Below, one piece after another: positions 8,647-15,855 of a stretch of 63,293 nt of DNA. This DNA is from a virus: the IMG/VR virus record IMGVR_UViG_3300032006_002122, positions 1-63,293 of that record; one strand, given 5' to 3'. Numbering within the stretch: position 1 is the first letter of the stretch; each line of letters opens with the position of its first letter. A program made the position numbers and the translations under genes. The notes under the pieces are model-generated. The model was not told the origin of the DNA and did not search any database. It saw only the letters and a list, made by a program, of their open reading frames with translations.

Positions 8647-9766
8647 CAGATATCTCTTTTTCCATCAGCTTTCCAATATTTTCATAAGAATATTTACAAG
8701 CCGACTTAAGACCTTGCTCTTTCATTTTTTTGTAATCTGGATCTTTATCTGTGTGCATTGTGTATATTTTTCTCATGGCTTTTTGCAAACCTCTTATATC
8801 AACATTTATCCAGTCTTCATGACCTGTATAAATATCGTGAAATGTTTCAGTCATTCCAAAAACAGGTTCTGGGTGACCTTCGACTAAAATTCCACCACCG
8901 TCAGAGAGAAAGTCAGCCATCCCCCCGGTATTTGTGCATATAGGAGTTTTTCCAAATCCCATTGCGTCGAAAGCAGGTATACACCAAGCCTCGCCAAAGC
9001 TTGGCATAACAAAGCAATCACAGGTGTTGTGAAGATTTATAATATCTTCATCTGAAAGCCTTTCTGTGACAATTATTTCTTGTTTATAGTCGTCTATAGA
9101 GGAATAAAGTTTAAGATTTTCTTTTACGGCATTGCACATACCAACAACATTTTCCGCACATTCGTCGTCAGAAAGTCCGTATTTGCTGGTTTTGATCAGA
9201 AGTGAAACAGGTTCATTTGTTGTAAACTCAAGGTGGAAAGCTTTCAGGAGAGATACTAAATTTTTTCTCCGTATAAGCTCTCCTATAAAATAGAAGATAA
9301 ACTCTCCTTTTGTGGGAAGATTTATCTTTTTGTGACTTCTCTTAAATTTCGAAGTATCCGAAGCGTGAGGGATAATCTTTACTGGTACGCTGACATCACT
9401 TTCGGTTGCGCAATCAGACATTTGGCTATTTATAACCCAAGCTTCGTCCATCCTGTTTATTTTTTGTGGCCAACTGGAATATTTCATAGTGCTTGTTTCG
9501 CTAGCATAAAGCCCTATATTCTTTTTAAACCTACCGTTATAATCCATCAGGTGTGGAAGAACATGCTGTATACAGACATCACACCCGGATAGAGGCTTTT
9601 TCTCTAGCTCAACAATTCTATCTGGGATTTCTACGGTTGAGTCATTCAGCTTGATAGGTCTGCAAACTATATCTACACCTGCTGAATCTGCGGCTAAAAT
9701 ATAATCAATAGCCGCCTGTGCCCAGCCGGTGCCATCTCTATAACAGCCTATAAATAATACTTTCAT
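8636..9766 (-). CDS. GT4-type glycosyltransferase
   Basis: This 376-residue GT-B enzyme starts MKVLFIGCYRDGTGWAQAA, the first Rossmann strand with its glycine turn. The C-terminal domain has FYFIGELIRRKNL, NTCDCFVMPSFGEAW and FDAMGFGKTPI, which match the GT4 donor-binding region, with the first catalytic glutamate in 'FGEaw'. Length is normal. The start at 9766 lies 9 bases after the upstream stop. Substrate is unknown. Confidence 0.88.
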   Translation of the reverse strand: MKVLFIGCYRDGTGWAQAAIDYILAADSAGVDIVCRPIKLNDSTVEIPDRIVELEKKPLSGCDVCIQHVLPHLMDYNGRFKKNIGLYASETSTMKYSSWPQKINRMDEAWVINSQMSDCATESDVSVPVKIIPHASDTSKFKRSHKKINLPTKGEFIFYFIGELIRRKNLVSLLKAFHLEFTTNEPVSLLIKTSKYGLSDDECAENVVGMCNAVKENLKLYSSIDDYKQEIIVTERLSDEDIINLHNTCDCFVMPSFGEAWCIPAFDAMGFGKTPICTNTGGMADFLSDGGGILVEGHPEPVFGMTETFHDIYTGHEDWINVDIRGLQKAMRKIYTMHTDKDPDYKKMKEQGLKSACKYSYENIGKLMEKEISDVK

Positions 9767-9775
9767 TTCTTCTAT

Positions 9776-10105
9776 CTATCTAAAGTCAAAAAAAGCTATG
9801 CACTGTTCGCCTTCTTCTGTAAACCTCATGCTGCAAGCTTTGTTAAAAAATCTAAGAAGTTGATCAGGGGATAAGCCTTTAATGATATGGCTATCTTCTT
9901 CATACTGTTTCTCAAAACCTGTGACATGTAAGTATCCAGCTTTGGAATGAGAAGCTCTTGCGGAAGCTGAGTTGCCACTAAAAGAGTCCCATTCCACAGA
10001 GACTGTGACCTCATTGCCAAAAGTTATTTCAAATCCTGTTTTATTTTTAAATACTGGGAACATTATTTGGAATCCATAGTGGTCTGAGAACTTAAGTTTG
10101 ATCAA
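9776..10105 (-). CDS. Hypothetical protein, 109 aa
   Basis: This protein is not recognised. It is predicted soluble and strand-rich (repeated FEITFGNEVTVSVEWD-like segments), with no signal peptide or metal motif. It overlaps the C-terminal end of the large GT4 gene by 14 bases and is followed 9 bases later by another GT4. The order suggests an accessory role in the same glycan pathway, but nothing in the protein supports a specific activity. Confidence 0.55.
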   Translation of the reverse strand: MIKLKFSDHYGFQIMFPVFKNKTGFEITFGNEVTVSVEWDSFSGNSASARASHSKAGYLHVTGFEKQYEEDSHIIKGLSPDQLLRFFNKACSMRFTEEGEQCIAFFDFR

Positions 10106-11726
10106 GCCTTATTTGTTCCCAGTAATTTCTTCTGTTGCACAAACTGGCCATAGATTTATAAGCTATTTCTTCGTTAAATGGTTGGTATGACGGCTTTAAT
10201 GAATGTGCTGAGTCTTCATTCAAATACATACCAGCAGTTCCCTCTAAATACATTCCATAATTTAGATCTCTTATGAGTCTGGATTCAAAATATGTATCTA
10301 GCTTTTCTGGTTCACAAAGAACATTTATAATAAGCCATTTTGCATAATCTTTTGCCCCAAGGCCATTGGGAACATTCGGTGATGGGCTAGATATTCTAGG
10401 TGGAGATTTCCAAGTTTCTGATTCATTTTTTAATTCTACAGAATCAAAGTAATCCTCCCAAACCTTTGCAGTTTTGTCCCAATTGTAATGCTTCTTGAAC
10501 TTTTGTTGGGTTTTTCTCCCTTTCTTCATTCTTTCGGATTCAGAAAGTTTGAAGAATTTTTCAATTTCACTTGCTGCAAAATCATTATCTGGGATTGCTC
10601 TGTCACACCCAGTTTCCATTTCTTGATATAAAGTTTTTACTTTTAGCGGTACTCCACCAATCTTTCTTATAACGCTGCTCATAGCTGAATAATCCACGCT
10701 CATTACTGGAACCGCACACGATGCAGCTTCAACTTGTGGCAATCCAAACCCCTCGCTGTTTGCATACTGTATATAAAGATCAAAGATATTCATTATTTTG
10801 GAAAGAGATTCGGCATCTACACCTCTCTGAACACTGGCTAAACCGGCGGCATGTGTTTTGCAGTTTGGGCAAAGTGTTATAGCGTCCTTGAAAAATGTTG
10901 GAAAGAAATGGCCACATTTTGAGCATACATACGTAAACAATACCTTGCTAGAAAGCCCGTACTTATTTATAAGTTTTGGAATGTCCCAGCCTACATCCGG
11001 GTAGCTAGTGTGGCAATATAGATACGTATCATTGCTTCCAGAAGAGTTGAGATATTTTCTAAAAGTTTCAAACAGATCTGGATAGAGCTTCCTTCGTTGA
11101 TTTCGCATAACTGTTCCGACTATCTTTGTAGACGGATCAATTCCCATCTCAGATTTATGCGCTCTTTTATCTGCTATTGGTTTATATGCACTATCCGCTG
11201 AAGGAGGAGCTATTCCCATGCAGTTTATATTTTTACCGCCTTCAGATTTTAGTACATCCATTCCCCATTGAGAATAGTTAAAAACAGCATCTGCATTAGA
11301 GTAGGTGGCTAGCCATTGTTCGTTTTGTGGACACGAATCTACAGTAGGCATTACAGCCCAATGGAATAGATGTCTAAACGGAGACCTTTCTTGATAATCA
11401 AACATCCAAAAGTCGCGAATATCAAAAACGATATCGGGCTTAAAGTTCAAAAGAACTTCTTCAAATCTCCACTCCCCAAACTGATTTGTGGCAACTGAAT
11501 TATATTCCTTGAGTTGTCTTTCATCATTTTCATCTGGGGCATTTCCATAAAATTCCCAAGGTATATCAGAAGCTCTTTCGTCACCAACTGTTCCGTAGCT
11601 AGCAAATTCTGCTAGGTCAAACTTTCCAGACTGATGAAGCCTCTTTAGAACCTCTCTACCATATGTTGCATACCCCGTCATTAGAAACGTGGCTTCGCCG
11701 CAAAATAAAATTCTTTTGTTTCTCAT
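10092..11726 (-). CDS. Large GT4-type glycosyltransferase with embedded zinc ribbon
   Basis: This 544-residue protein starts RILFCGEATFLMTGYATYGR, the GT4 N-terminal strand and glycine turn. Later it has IVGTVMRNQRRKLY (donor-domain start) and FDLYIQYANSEGFGLPQVEA, the E-x7-E catalytic pair region. Between them, at about residues 269-290, lies CSKCGHFFP...CPNC, a four-cysteine zinc ribbon not normally present in GT4 enzymes. About 120 further residues follow the transferase fold. The gene is the first after the terminator that follows ssb. Substrate is unknown. Confidence 0.85.
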   Translation of the reverse strand: MRNKRILFCGEATFLMTGYATYGREVLKRLHQSGKFDLAEFASYGTVGDERASDIPWEFYGNAPDENDERQLKEYNSVATNQFGEWRFEEVLLNFKPDIVFDIRDFWMFDYQERSPFRHLFHWAVMPTVDSCPQNEQWLATYSNADAVFNYSQWGMDVLKSEGGKNINCMGIAPPSADSAYKPIADKRAHKSEMGIDPSTKIVGTVMRNQRRKLYPDLFETFRKYLNSSGSNDTYLYCHTSYPDVGWDIPKLINKYGLSSKVLFTYVCSKCGHFFPTFFKDAITLCPNCKTHAAGLASVQRGVDAESLSKIMNIFDLYIQYANSEGFGLPQVEAASCAVPVMSVDYSAMSSVIRKIGGVPLKVKTLYQEMETGCDRAIPDNDFAASEIEKFFKLSESERMKKGRKTQQKFKKHYNWDKTAKVWEDYFDSVELKNESETWKSPPRISSPSPNVPNGLGAKDYAKWLIINVLCEPEKLDTYFESRLIRDLNYGMYLEGTAGMYLNEDSAHSLKPSYQPFNEEIAYKSMASLCNRRNYWEQIRLDQT

Positions 11727-11750
11727 TTCTCCTCATGTAATGATAAAAAG

Positions 11751-11795
11751 GAGGAATAAAATATAAGGCTTGGGGGGTGATCTCCCCCCAAGCCT
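11751..11795 (-). terminator. Rho-independent terminator after ssb
   Basis: On the minus strand a perfect 12-bp G+C-rich stem (bases 11784-11795 pair with 11766-11777, six-base loop) is followed by a T-rich run, TATATTTTATT. It lies 20 bases after the ssb stop codon and 40 bases before the next gene, so it should close the long replication transcription unit. Confidence 0.9.
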
Positions 11796-11814
11796 CCTGT
11801 AAGCACTTTAAATA

Positions 11815-12204
11815 TCAGAACGGTGCTTCGGCTGTCTCTTCCGTTCTCTCGCTAGATTCGTTGTTATTTTCAGAATTGCTAGATGGTCTTTTGCCAAATA
11901 GTTTGAAATTATTTACACGAAATCTTACTTGAGACTTCTTGTTACCCTCTTTGTCTTCCCAACGGTTCTGTCTCGCTGTTGTAGAAACAGCTATTTCATC
12001 ACCCTTAAAACAATACTTGCTAATTGTTGTTGCCCCAGAGTCCCAAGCCTCAAAATCAAAATAATCGGTTTTTCTTGTCTTGGTTCCATCCTTTTGTCTT
12101 CTGTACTCATTAATAGCAAGAGTAAATCTTACTACATTTGTATCATTGACTTCTATAAGCTCTGGGTCGCTAACTAGTCTTCCTATAAACGTGCAGTTAT
12201 TCAT
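11815..12204 (-). CDS. ssb: Single-stranded DNA-binding protein
   Basis: This 129-residue OB-fold protein begins MNNCTFIGRLVSDPEL, the classic bacterial SSB start. It continues with VVRFTLAINE, TDYFDFEAWD and YCFKGDEIAVS. It ends in a flexible acidic tail, EETAEAPF, like the SSB tip that docks replication partners. I chose ATG 12204 because the family begins here; an upstream in-frame start at 12273 would overlap the previous gene by about 60 bases. It is the last gene before a strong terminator, downstream of polymerase, primase and helicase, so it serves phage replication. Confidence 0.95.
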   Translation of the reverse strand: MNNCTFIGRLVSDPELIEVNDTNVVRFTLAINEYRRQKDGTKTRKTDYFDFEAWDSGATTISKYCFKGDEIAVSTTARQNRWEDKEGNKKSQVRFRVNNFKLFGKRPSSNSENNNESSERTEETAEAPF

Positions 12205-12214
12205 TATATTTTTC

Positions 12215-12712
12215 CTAAAAAACTTCGGTCTGTAGCATCTTATATCCCAATTGCACTCCGTAATGCTCTGCAAGATCCTCCTGATTATAAGAGTCTGGGT
12301 GCGAAATGTAAAACAACTCAGCCAATTTGCCCTCTTTTATTATATCATCTGGGGACAATGGTCCACCCATTATGTCTACAAAGGATGAATCTTTTGGTAA
12401 TTCATCCCCCGTTTCGCTGTAATAAAAAATTAATTTTGGGGAAATTTTTAAACTGTCAACCTTTCTTAGTATGTCTCTGAAGATTATTATCCTCATGGCA
12501 TAAACTGGACACTCTGTGATGCTCTCATCTGAACTCATGGAGGATCGGTATAAAAAACCGTCCTCCTCCATGACATAAGAAAAAATTTCAGATTCTATAA
12601 ACGGCGTGGTAACTAAGTTGGCGGGAAATTCTGCAATACAGCCGTCGACACCTTTCGACTTGGTGATTCTTATAAAATAATCGTTCTCTTTAAAAAATTC
12701 TTCCACGTACAT
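12215..12712 (-). CDS. Hypothetical protein, 165 aa
   Basis: This protein is not recognised. It is acidic and predicted soluble. It sits 10 bases upstream of ssb and 32 bases downstream of the polymerase C-terminal gene, so it belongs to the replication unit. No catalytic or metal motif is visible. A polymerase- or SSB-associated accessory role is a guess from position only. Confidence 0.55.
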   Translation of the reverse strand: MYVEEFFKENDYFIRITKSKGVDGCIAEFPANLVTTPFIESEIFSYVMEEDGFLYRSSMSSDESITECPVYAMRIIIFRDILRKVDSLKISPKLIFYYSETGDELPKDSSFVDIMGGPLSPDDIIKEGKLAELFYISHPDSYNQEDLAEHYGVQLGYKMLQTEVF

Positions 12713-12744
12713 ATATATCTAACCAGATAACGCCTGTTTTCACA

Positions 12745-14391
12745 TTAAATTTGAGAGACGCTTTTTATTACGATGCCTTCTCGATTTCCGGTTTTTTCTC
12801 CAGATATGAGAACAGTATTTCCTTCCACTAGAAGGTCTTTATACTTTAACCACTCGTCAGAGAAAATAACAACAGAATCAAGCTCACAGGTGCTGTCTTC
12901 CACTGTTAGAAATCCCATTTTCATACCCTTGGATTTCCCTCTGGTTATAGTGTATTCTTCACATCTACTTATTGACACGGCAATTATAACCTTTCCCTCT
13001 CTCCCGTCAAATATTTCTTTGCATGTGCAGTTCGCCCGGCTGGTATCACAAGAATCAACTTTTGAATATGTAATAGAAACTCCCAAGTAATCCTCTTCCG
13101 TTTTTGATATCCAGTCTGGAGTATCTTCTAGGGGATAGGGTGGGTTATCAAGCTGTTTTAAAAGGTCTCCAACAATCTCTCTTCTGGAAACATTGAATGT
13201 TCCCCCGCCTTCTTTTGACAGGGGTTGAAGATCACGCATTGAATCTCTGAGGGAGTTCCATTTTTCAATACCTGACAAAATCCATTCCTGCTCTTTTTTT
13301 GTCAGTTTTTTCCAAGTGTCAAATTCGTACAACATTCTATTTCTGCTAACACCGCCGTGATCCAAACTTCCGGTAGAAATTAGAGAAGTTGTTAAAGTGG
13401 AAGTTATTTTATGAGAAACCGATACTAAAAATTCATACCAGCTAAAATCACTGATATTCTTATTCAGGGCTTCTTCCTGATCTTTTACGTTGGAAACCAA
13501 TTTGTCTACTTGGCTCTGACCTATAGACTTTATGTCTTTTAGTCCGAAATGTATCTTTTTATTATTTATTGAAAATTTGTCATTAATTATTTTAAGAGAC
13601 GGAGGGTAAACAAATATATTAGACAACTTGGCGTCTAAGACAAGCTCTTTGATTTCTTGTTGAGAATCTTGCTTGCCGTCTGCGTGATATAGGTAGCTAC
13701 AGTAAAAATCAAGAGGAAAATGACACTTGCAATAAGCAGACCAGTAACCACAAATAGCATAAGAAACTGCGTGACTCTTATTAAAAGCATATCTATTGGA
13801 TTTTTCGATCCAGCTAAATATCTCTTCCGCAATTTCTTTAGATACAACACCTTTGCTAGCCGCTCCTAAAAGAAAGGAATCTTTGACTTTTGACATCAGA
13901 TCGGCTTTTTTCTTGCCAATGGCTTTTCTGAGATTGTCAGCCTCTTTTAAGTCAAACCCAGCTATCTTTTGGGCTATTTGCATGCTCTGTTCTTGGTATA
14001 CAAGAACCCCTTGAGTGGACCTGAGAATTGGCTCAAGAGACTCGTGCATATATGTAACATCTTCAACTCCATTTTTTCGATCAGCATAGTGCTGTGTCAT
14101 GGATTTTCCGTCTACAATTGCTTTCAAGCAACCCGGACGAAGAAGTGCAGAAAGAGCGGCTAATTGCTCAATAGTCCTTGGTCGAATTCTTTTTGACCAA
14201 GATTTTCCCAAATTGCTTTCAAGCTGAAAGACCCCCTTGGTCCTCCCCTCGCATATTAAATTCCAAGTTTCTTCACAGTCATAATTGATATGATCTATGT
14301 CAAGAGATATAGACGGTAACCCGTTGTCTTCTCGTGTTTCTGTTCCAAGTTTTGTAAATTGACACCCACAGTTAAACGAACAATTTTCCAT
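12745..14391 (-). CDS. dnaE: DNA polymerase III alpha subunit, C-terminal part (fingers to OB fold)
   Basis: This 548-residue protein is the second half of a bacterial-type replicative polymerase. It begins with a small cysteine motif (CSFNCGC, residues 4-10), then enters the DnaE fingers at TKGVFQLES (51-59). Family motifs follow: ALLRPGCL, GVLVYQEQSMQIAQ, AIGKKKADLM and NKSHAVSYAICGYW. The end (about 455-548) looks like the OB-fold domain. It lacks the PHP domain and all three palm aspartates, which are in the gene at 15824-17776. ATG 14391 is preferred; a TTG lies six codons upstream. It overlaps the exonuclease gene by 20 bases. The two halves presumably assemble in trans. Confidence 0.93.
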   Translation of the reverse strand: MENCSFNCGCQFTKLGTETREDNGLPSISLDIDHINYDCEETWNLICEGRTKGVFQLESNLGKSWSKRIRPRTIEQLAALSALLRPGCLKAIVDGKSMTQHYADRKNGVEDVTYMHESLEPILRSTQGVLVYQEQSMQIAQKIAGFDLKEADNLRKAIGKKKADLMSKVKDSFLLGAASKGVVSKEIAEEIFSWIEKSNRYAFNKSHAVSYAICGYWSAYCKCHFPLDFYCSYLYHADGKQDSQQEIKELVLDAKLSNIFVYPPSLKIINDKFSINNKKIHFGLKDIKSIGQSQVDKLVSNVKDQEEALNKNISDFSWYEFLVSVSHKITSTLTTSLISTGSLDHGGVSRNRMLYEFDTWKKLTKKEQEWILSGIEKWNSLRDSMRDLQPLSKEGGGTFNVSRREIVGDLLKQLDNPPYPLEDTPDWISKTEEDYLGVSITYSKVDSCDTSRANCTCKEIFDGREGKVIIAVSISRCEEYTITRGKSKGMKMGFLTVEDSTCELDSVVIFSDEWLKYKDLLVEGNTVLISGEKTGNREGIVIKSVSQI

Positions 14392-15055
14392 CTGCAAAAG
14401 CTTTCTCAAATTTCGTCTTGGGAGCCATTGAACGATAAAACTTCATAAATCTTATAAGAATATTTGCAGTATCTTTTACATCCTTGAGTGCGTCATGGGC
14501 ATTTTCTGTGCTTAATCCCATCCAGTCTCTCATAGAATCCATACTGATAGATTTGATATCTGGATTATTTTCTGTCCATAGCCAAATAATATCCATAACA
14601 TCAATTTTATTGATTTTGCTAAACAGACCTTGCTCGTTAGTTTTTTTATTAGTTGGTCCATACTGTTGGCACATTCGCTCAACTATATGCATATCAAAAC
14701 CGTTTATATTATAACCAACAGGAATCGGGGCAAAGAATTGCGTTTTCTTAAAATTATATTTATTAACAAAGTTTGAAAACTTTTGCCACACTTGTTTGGG
14801 AGCGGGGGCTTTAGCCAACTCTTTTCTTGTTTTATTGGTTATTTCAAGAGCTTCGTCTTCAAGTGGGTCTAAACCCATCTCTATGGCTTTGTCGTCATCT
14901 AGTATTGGTCTTATTTCACTGTTAAAGGTGCCTCCCGGCTGCAATTTTAATTTCCTGCCGTGGATAGCGACCGCAGCTATTTGAGTGGGTTGGGTCTTGT
15001 GAGGGTTTCTAGATCCGGTTTCAAAATCAAGAACAATCAAGTCTCTATAATTCAT
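14372..15055 (-). CDS. DnaQ-like 3'-5' exonuclease (DEDDh)
   Basis: This 227-residue protein has the DEDDh exonuclease motifs. LIVLDFETGSRNP (7-19) supplies the first D and E. NGFDMHIVERM supplies the second D. NAHDALKDVKDTANIL supplies the H and the last D. Placed between the two halves of DNA polymerase III alpha, it is very likely the proofreading subunit. It overlaps the downstream polymerase gene by 20 bases and the upstream UDG gene by 11. Length is in the range of epsilon-type subunits. Confidence 0.92.
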   Translation of the reverse strand: MNYRDLIVLDFETGSRNPHKTQPTQIAAVAIHGRKLKLQPGGTFNSEIRPILDDDKAIEMGLDPLEDEALEITNKTRKELAKAPAPKQVWQKFSNFVNKYNFKKTQFFAPIPVGYNINGFDMHIVERMCQQYGPTNKKTNEQGLFSKINKIDVMDIIWLWTENNPDIKSISMDSMRDWMGLSTENAHDALKDVKDTANILIRFMKFYRSMAPKTKFEKAFADGKLFV

Positions 15056-15629
15056 CTAATACGCTCCTAGCAAAAGCAAAGTGTTCTTTGGTTTCTTCTA
15101 GCTTATCTCTCCCGTGCTGCAAAAGGTAGCTTGGGTGATAGCACGGAACTATTGTTGATCCTATGTAATCAACATGTTTAGCAATTCCAACTATACTTTT
15201 CATAGACGTGGACGGTTTTAGTTTTAGCAGAGTTTTTGATGCTACTGCTCCTAGGGTTATTATAACCTTGGGTTGGAGTTTTTTCAACTCGCTCCAGATC
15301 CAAATTTTACAGGACTGGATTTCGTCGGAGGTTGGAGGTCTATTTGATTTTCCATTATTTTTAGTTGGTCTACATTTCACCATATTGCTTATATATACAT
15401 TATTTTCTCTGCTTAGGTTGCAATCTTTAAGTATTTTATTCAAAAGCTCACCGGCTCTTCCGACAAAAGGCTCTCCCATTATTGACTCGTTTTCACCGAG
15501 AGCCTCTCCAACAATTACTATTTTAGCATCGTGGGGTCCAACTCCGGGTACAGGATGGCAACCATCAGGCATATCCTTGTGGAGGGGGCATCGTTTGCAA
15601 TTTCTTATTTTTTGCTGAATTTCCAGCAT
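15045..15629 (-). CDS. Uracil-DNA glycosylase, family 4-like (Fe-S)
   Basis: This 194-residue protein matches the family 4 / phage SPO1-polymerase-linked UDG superfamily. It has a CKRCPL pair (C11, C14), IVIVGEALGENE with the active-site loop (37-48), GRAGELLNKIL, VKCRPTKNN (C86) with a further C107, and YHPSYLLQHG with the catalytic histidine. The four cysteines fit a 4Fe-4S cluster. It removes uracil from DNA, which fits a phage that also carries dUTPase. It is located inside the split polymerase operon. Confidence 0.9.
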   Translation of the reverse strand: MLEIQQKIRNCKRCPLHKDMPDGCHPVPGVGPHDAKIVIVGEALGENESIMGEPFVGRAGELLNKILKDCNLSRENNVYISNMVKCRPTKNNGKSNRPPTSDEIQSCKIWIWSELKKLQPKVIITLGAVASKTLLKLKPSTSMKSIVGIAKHVDYIGSTIVPCYHPSYLLQHGRDKLEETKEHFAFARSVLDEL

Positions 15630-15855
15630 ATAGTTGTTTATCCAATTGTAAAAACTTATCTACAGCATTGTCCATATTATTATATATGGCACTAAAGACT
15701 GAAGATAGTCTATAATCTTCACAATGAACCTGATAAGTATCAAGTCTTTGTCTTATTACTGTATTATAGTAATTTCCTACCCTGCAAATGCTTAGAGAGT
15801 TTTTCTCTATAGCGCCTCCACACTCAAGTATTTCCACACATGACTCTTTCTTCAT
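15565..15855 (-). CDS. Hypothetical protein between the polymerase halves, 96 aa
   Basis: This protein is not recognised. It has a good Shine-Dalgarno (AGGAG, 9 bases before ATG 15855), and its start overlaps the end of the polymerase N-terminal gene by 32 bases. Its end overlaps the UDG start by 65 bases in another frame. Residues 1-30 contain three cysteines, and the rest is helical. It could be a linker or assembly factor for the split polymerase, but nothing in the sequence shows this. I saw no intein block motifs in it. Confidence 0.6.
   Translation of the reverse strand: MKKESCVEILECGGAIEKNSLSICRVGNYYNTVIRQRLDTYQVHCEDYRLSSVFSAIYNNMDNAVDKFLQLDKQLYAGNSAKNKKLQTMPPPQGYA

Noticed and set aside
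15565-15855. Split-intein remnant between the two polymerase halves
   Set aside because: No intein N- or C-terminal blocks (no terminal His-Asn followed by Cys/Ser/Thr) are visible in the 96-residue protein or at the ends of either polymerase part.
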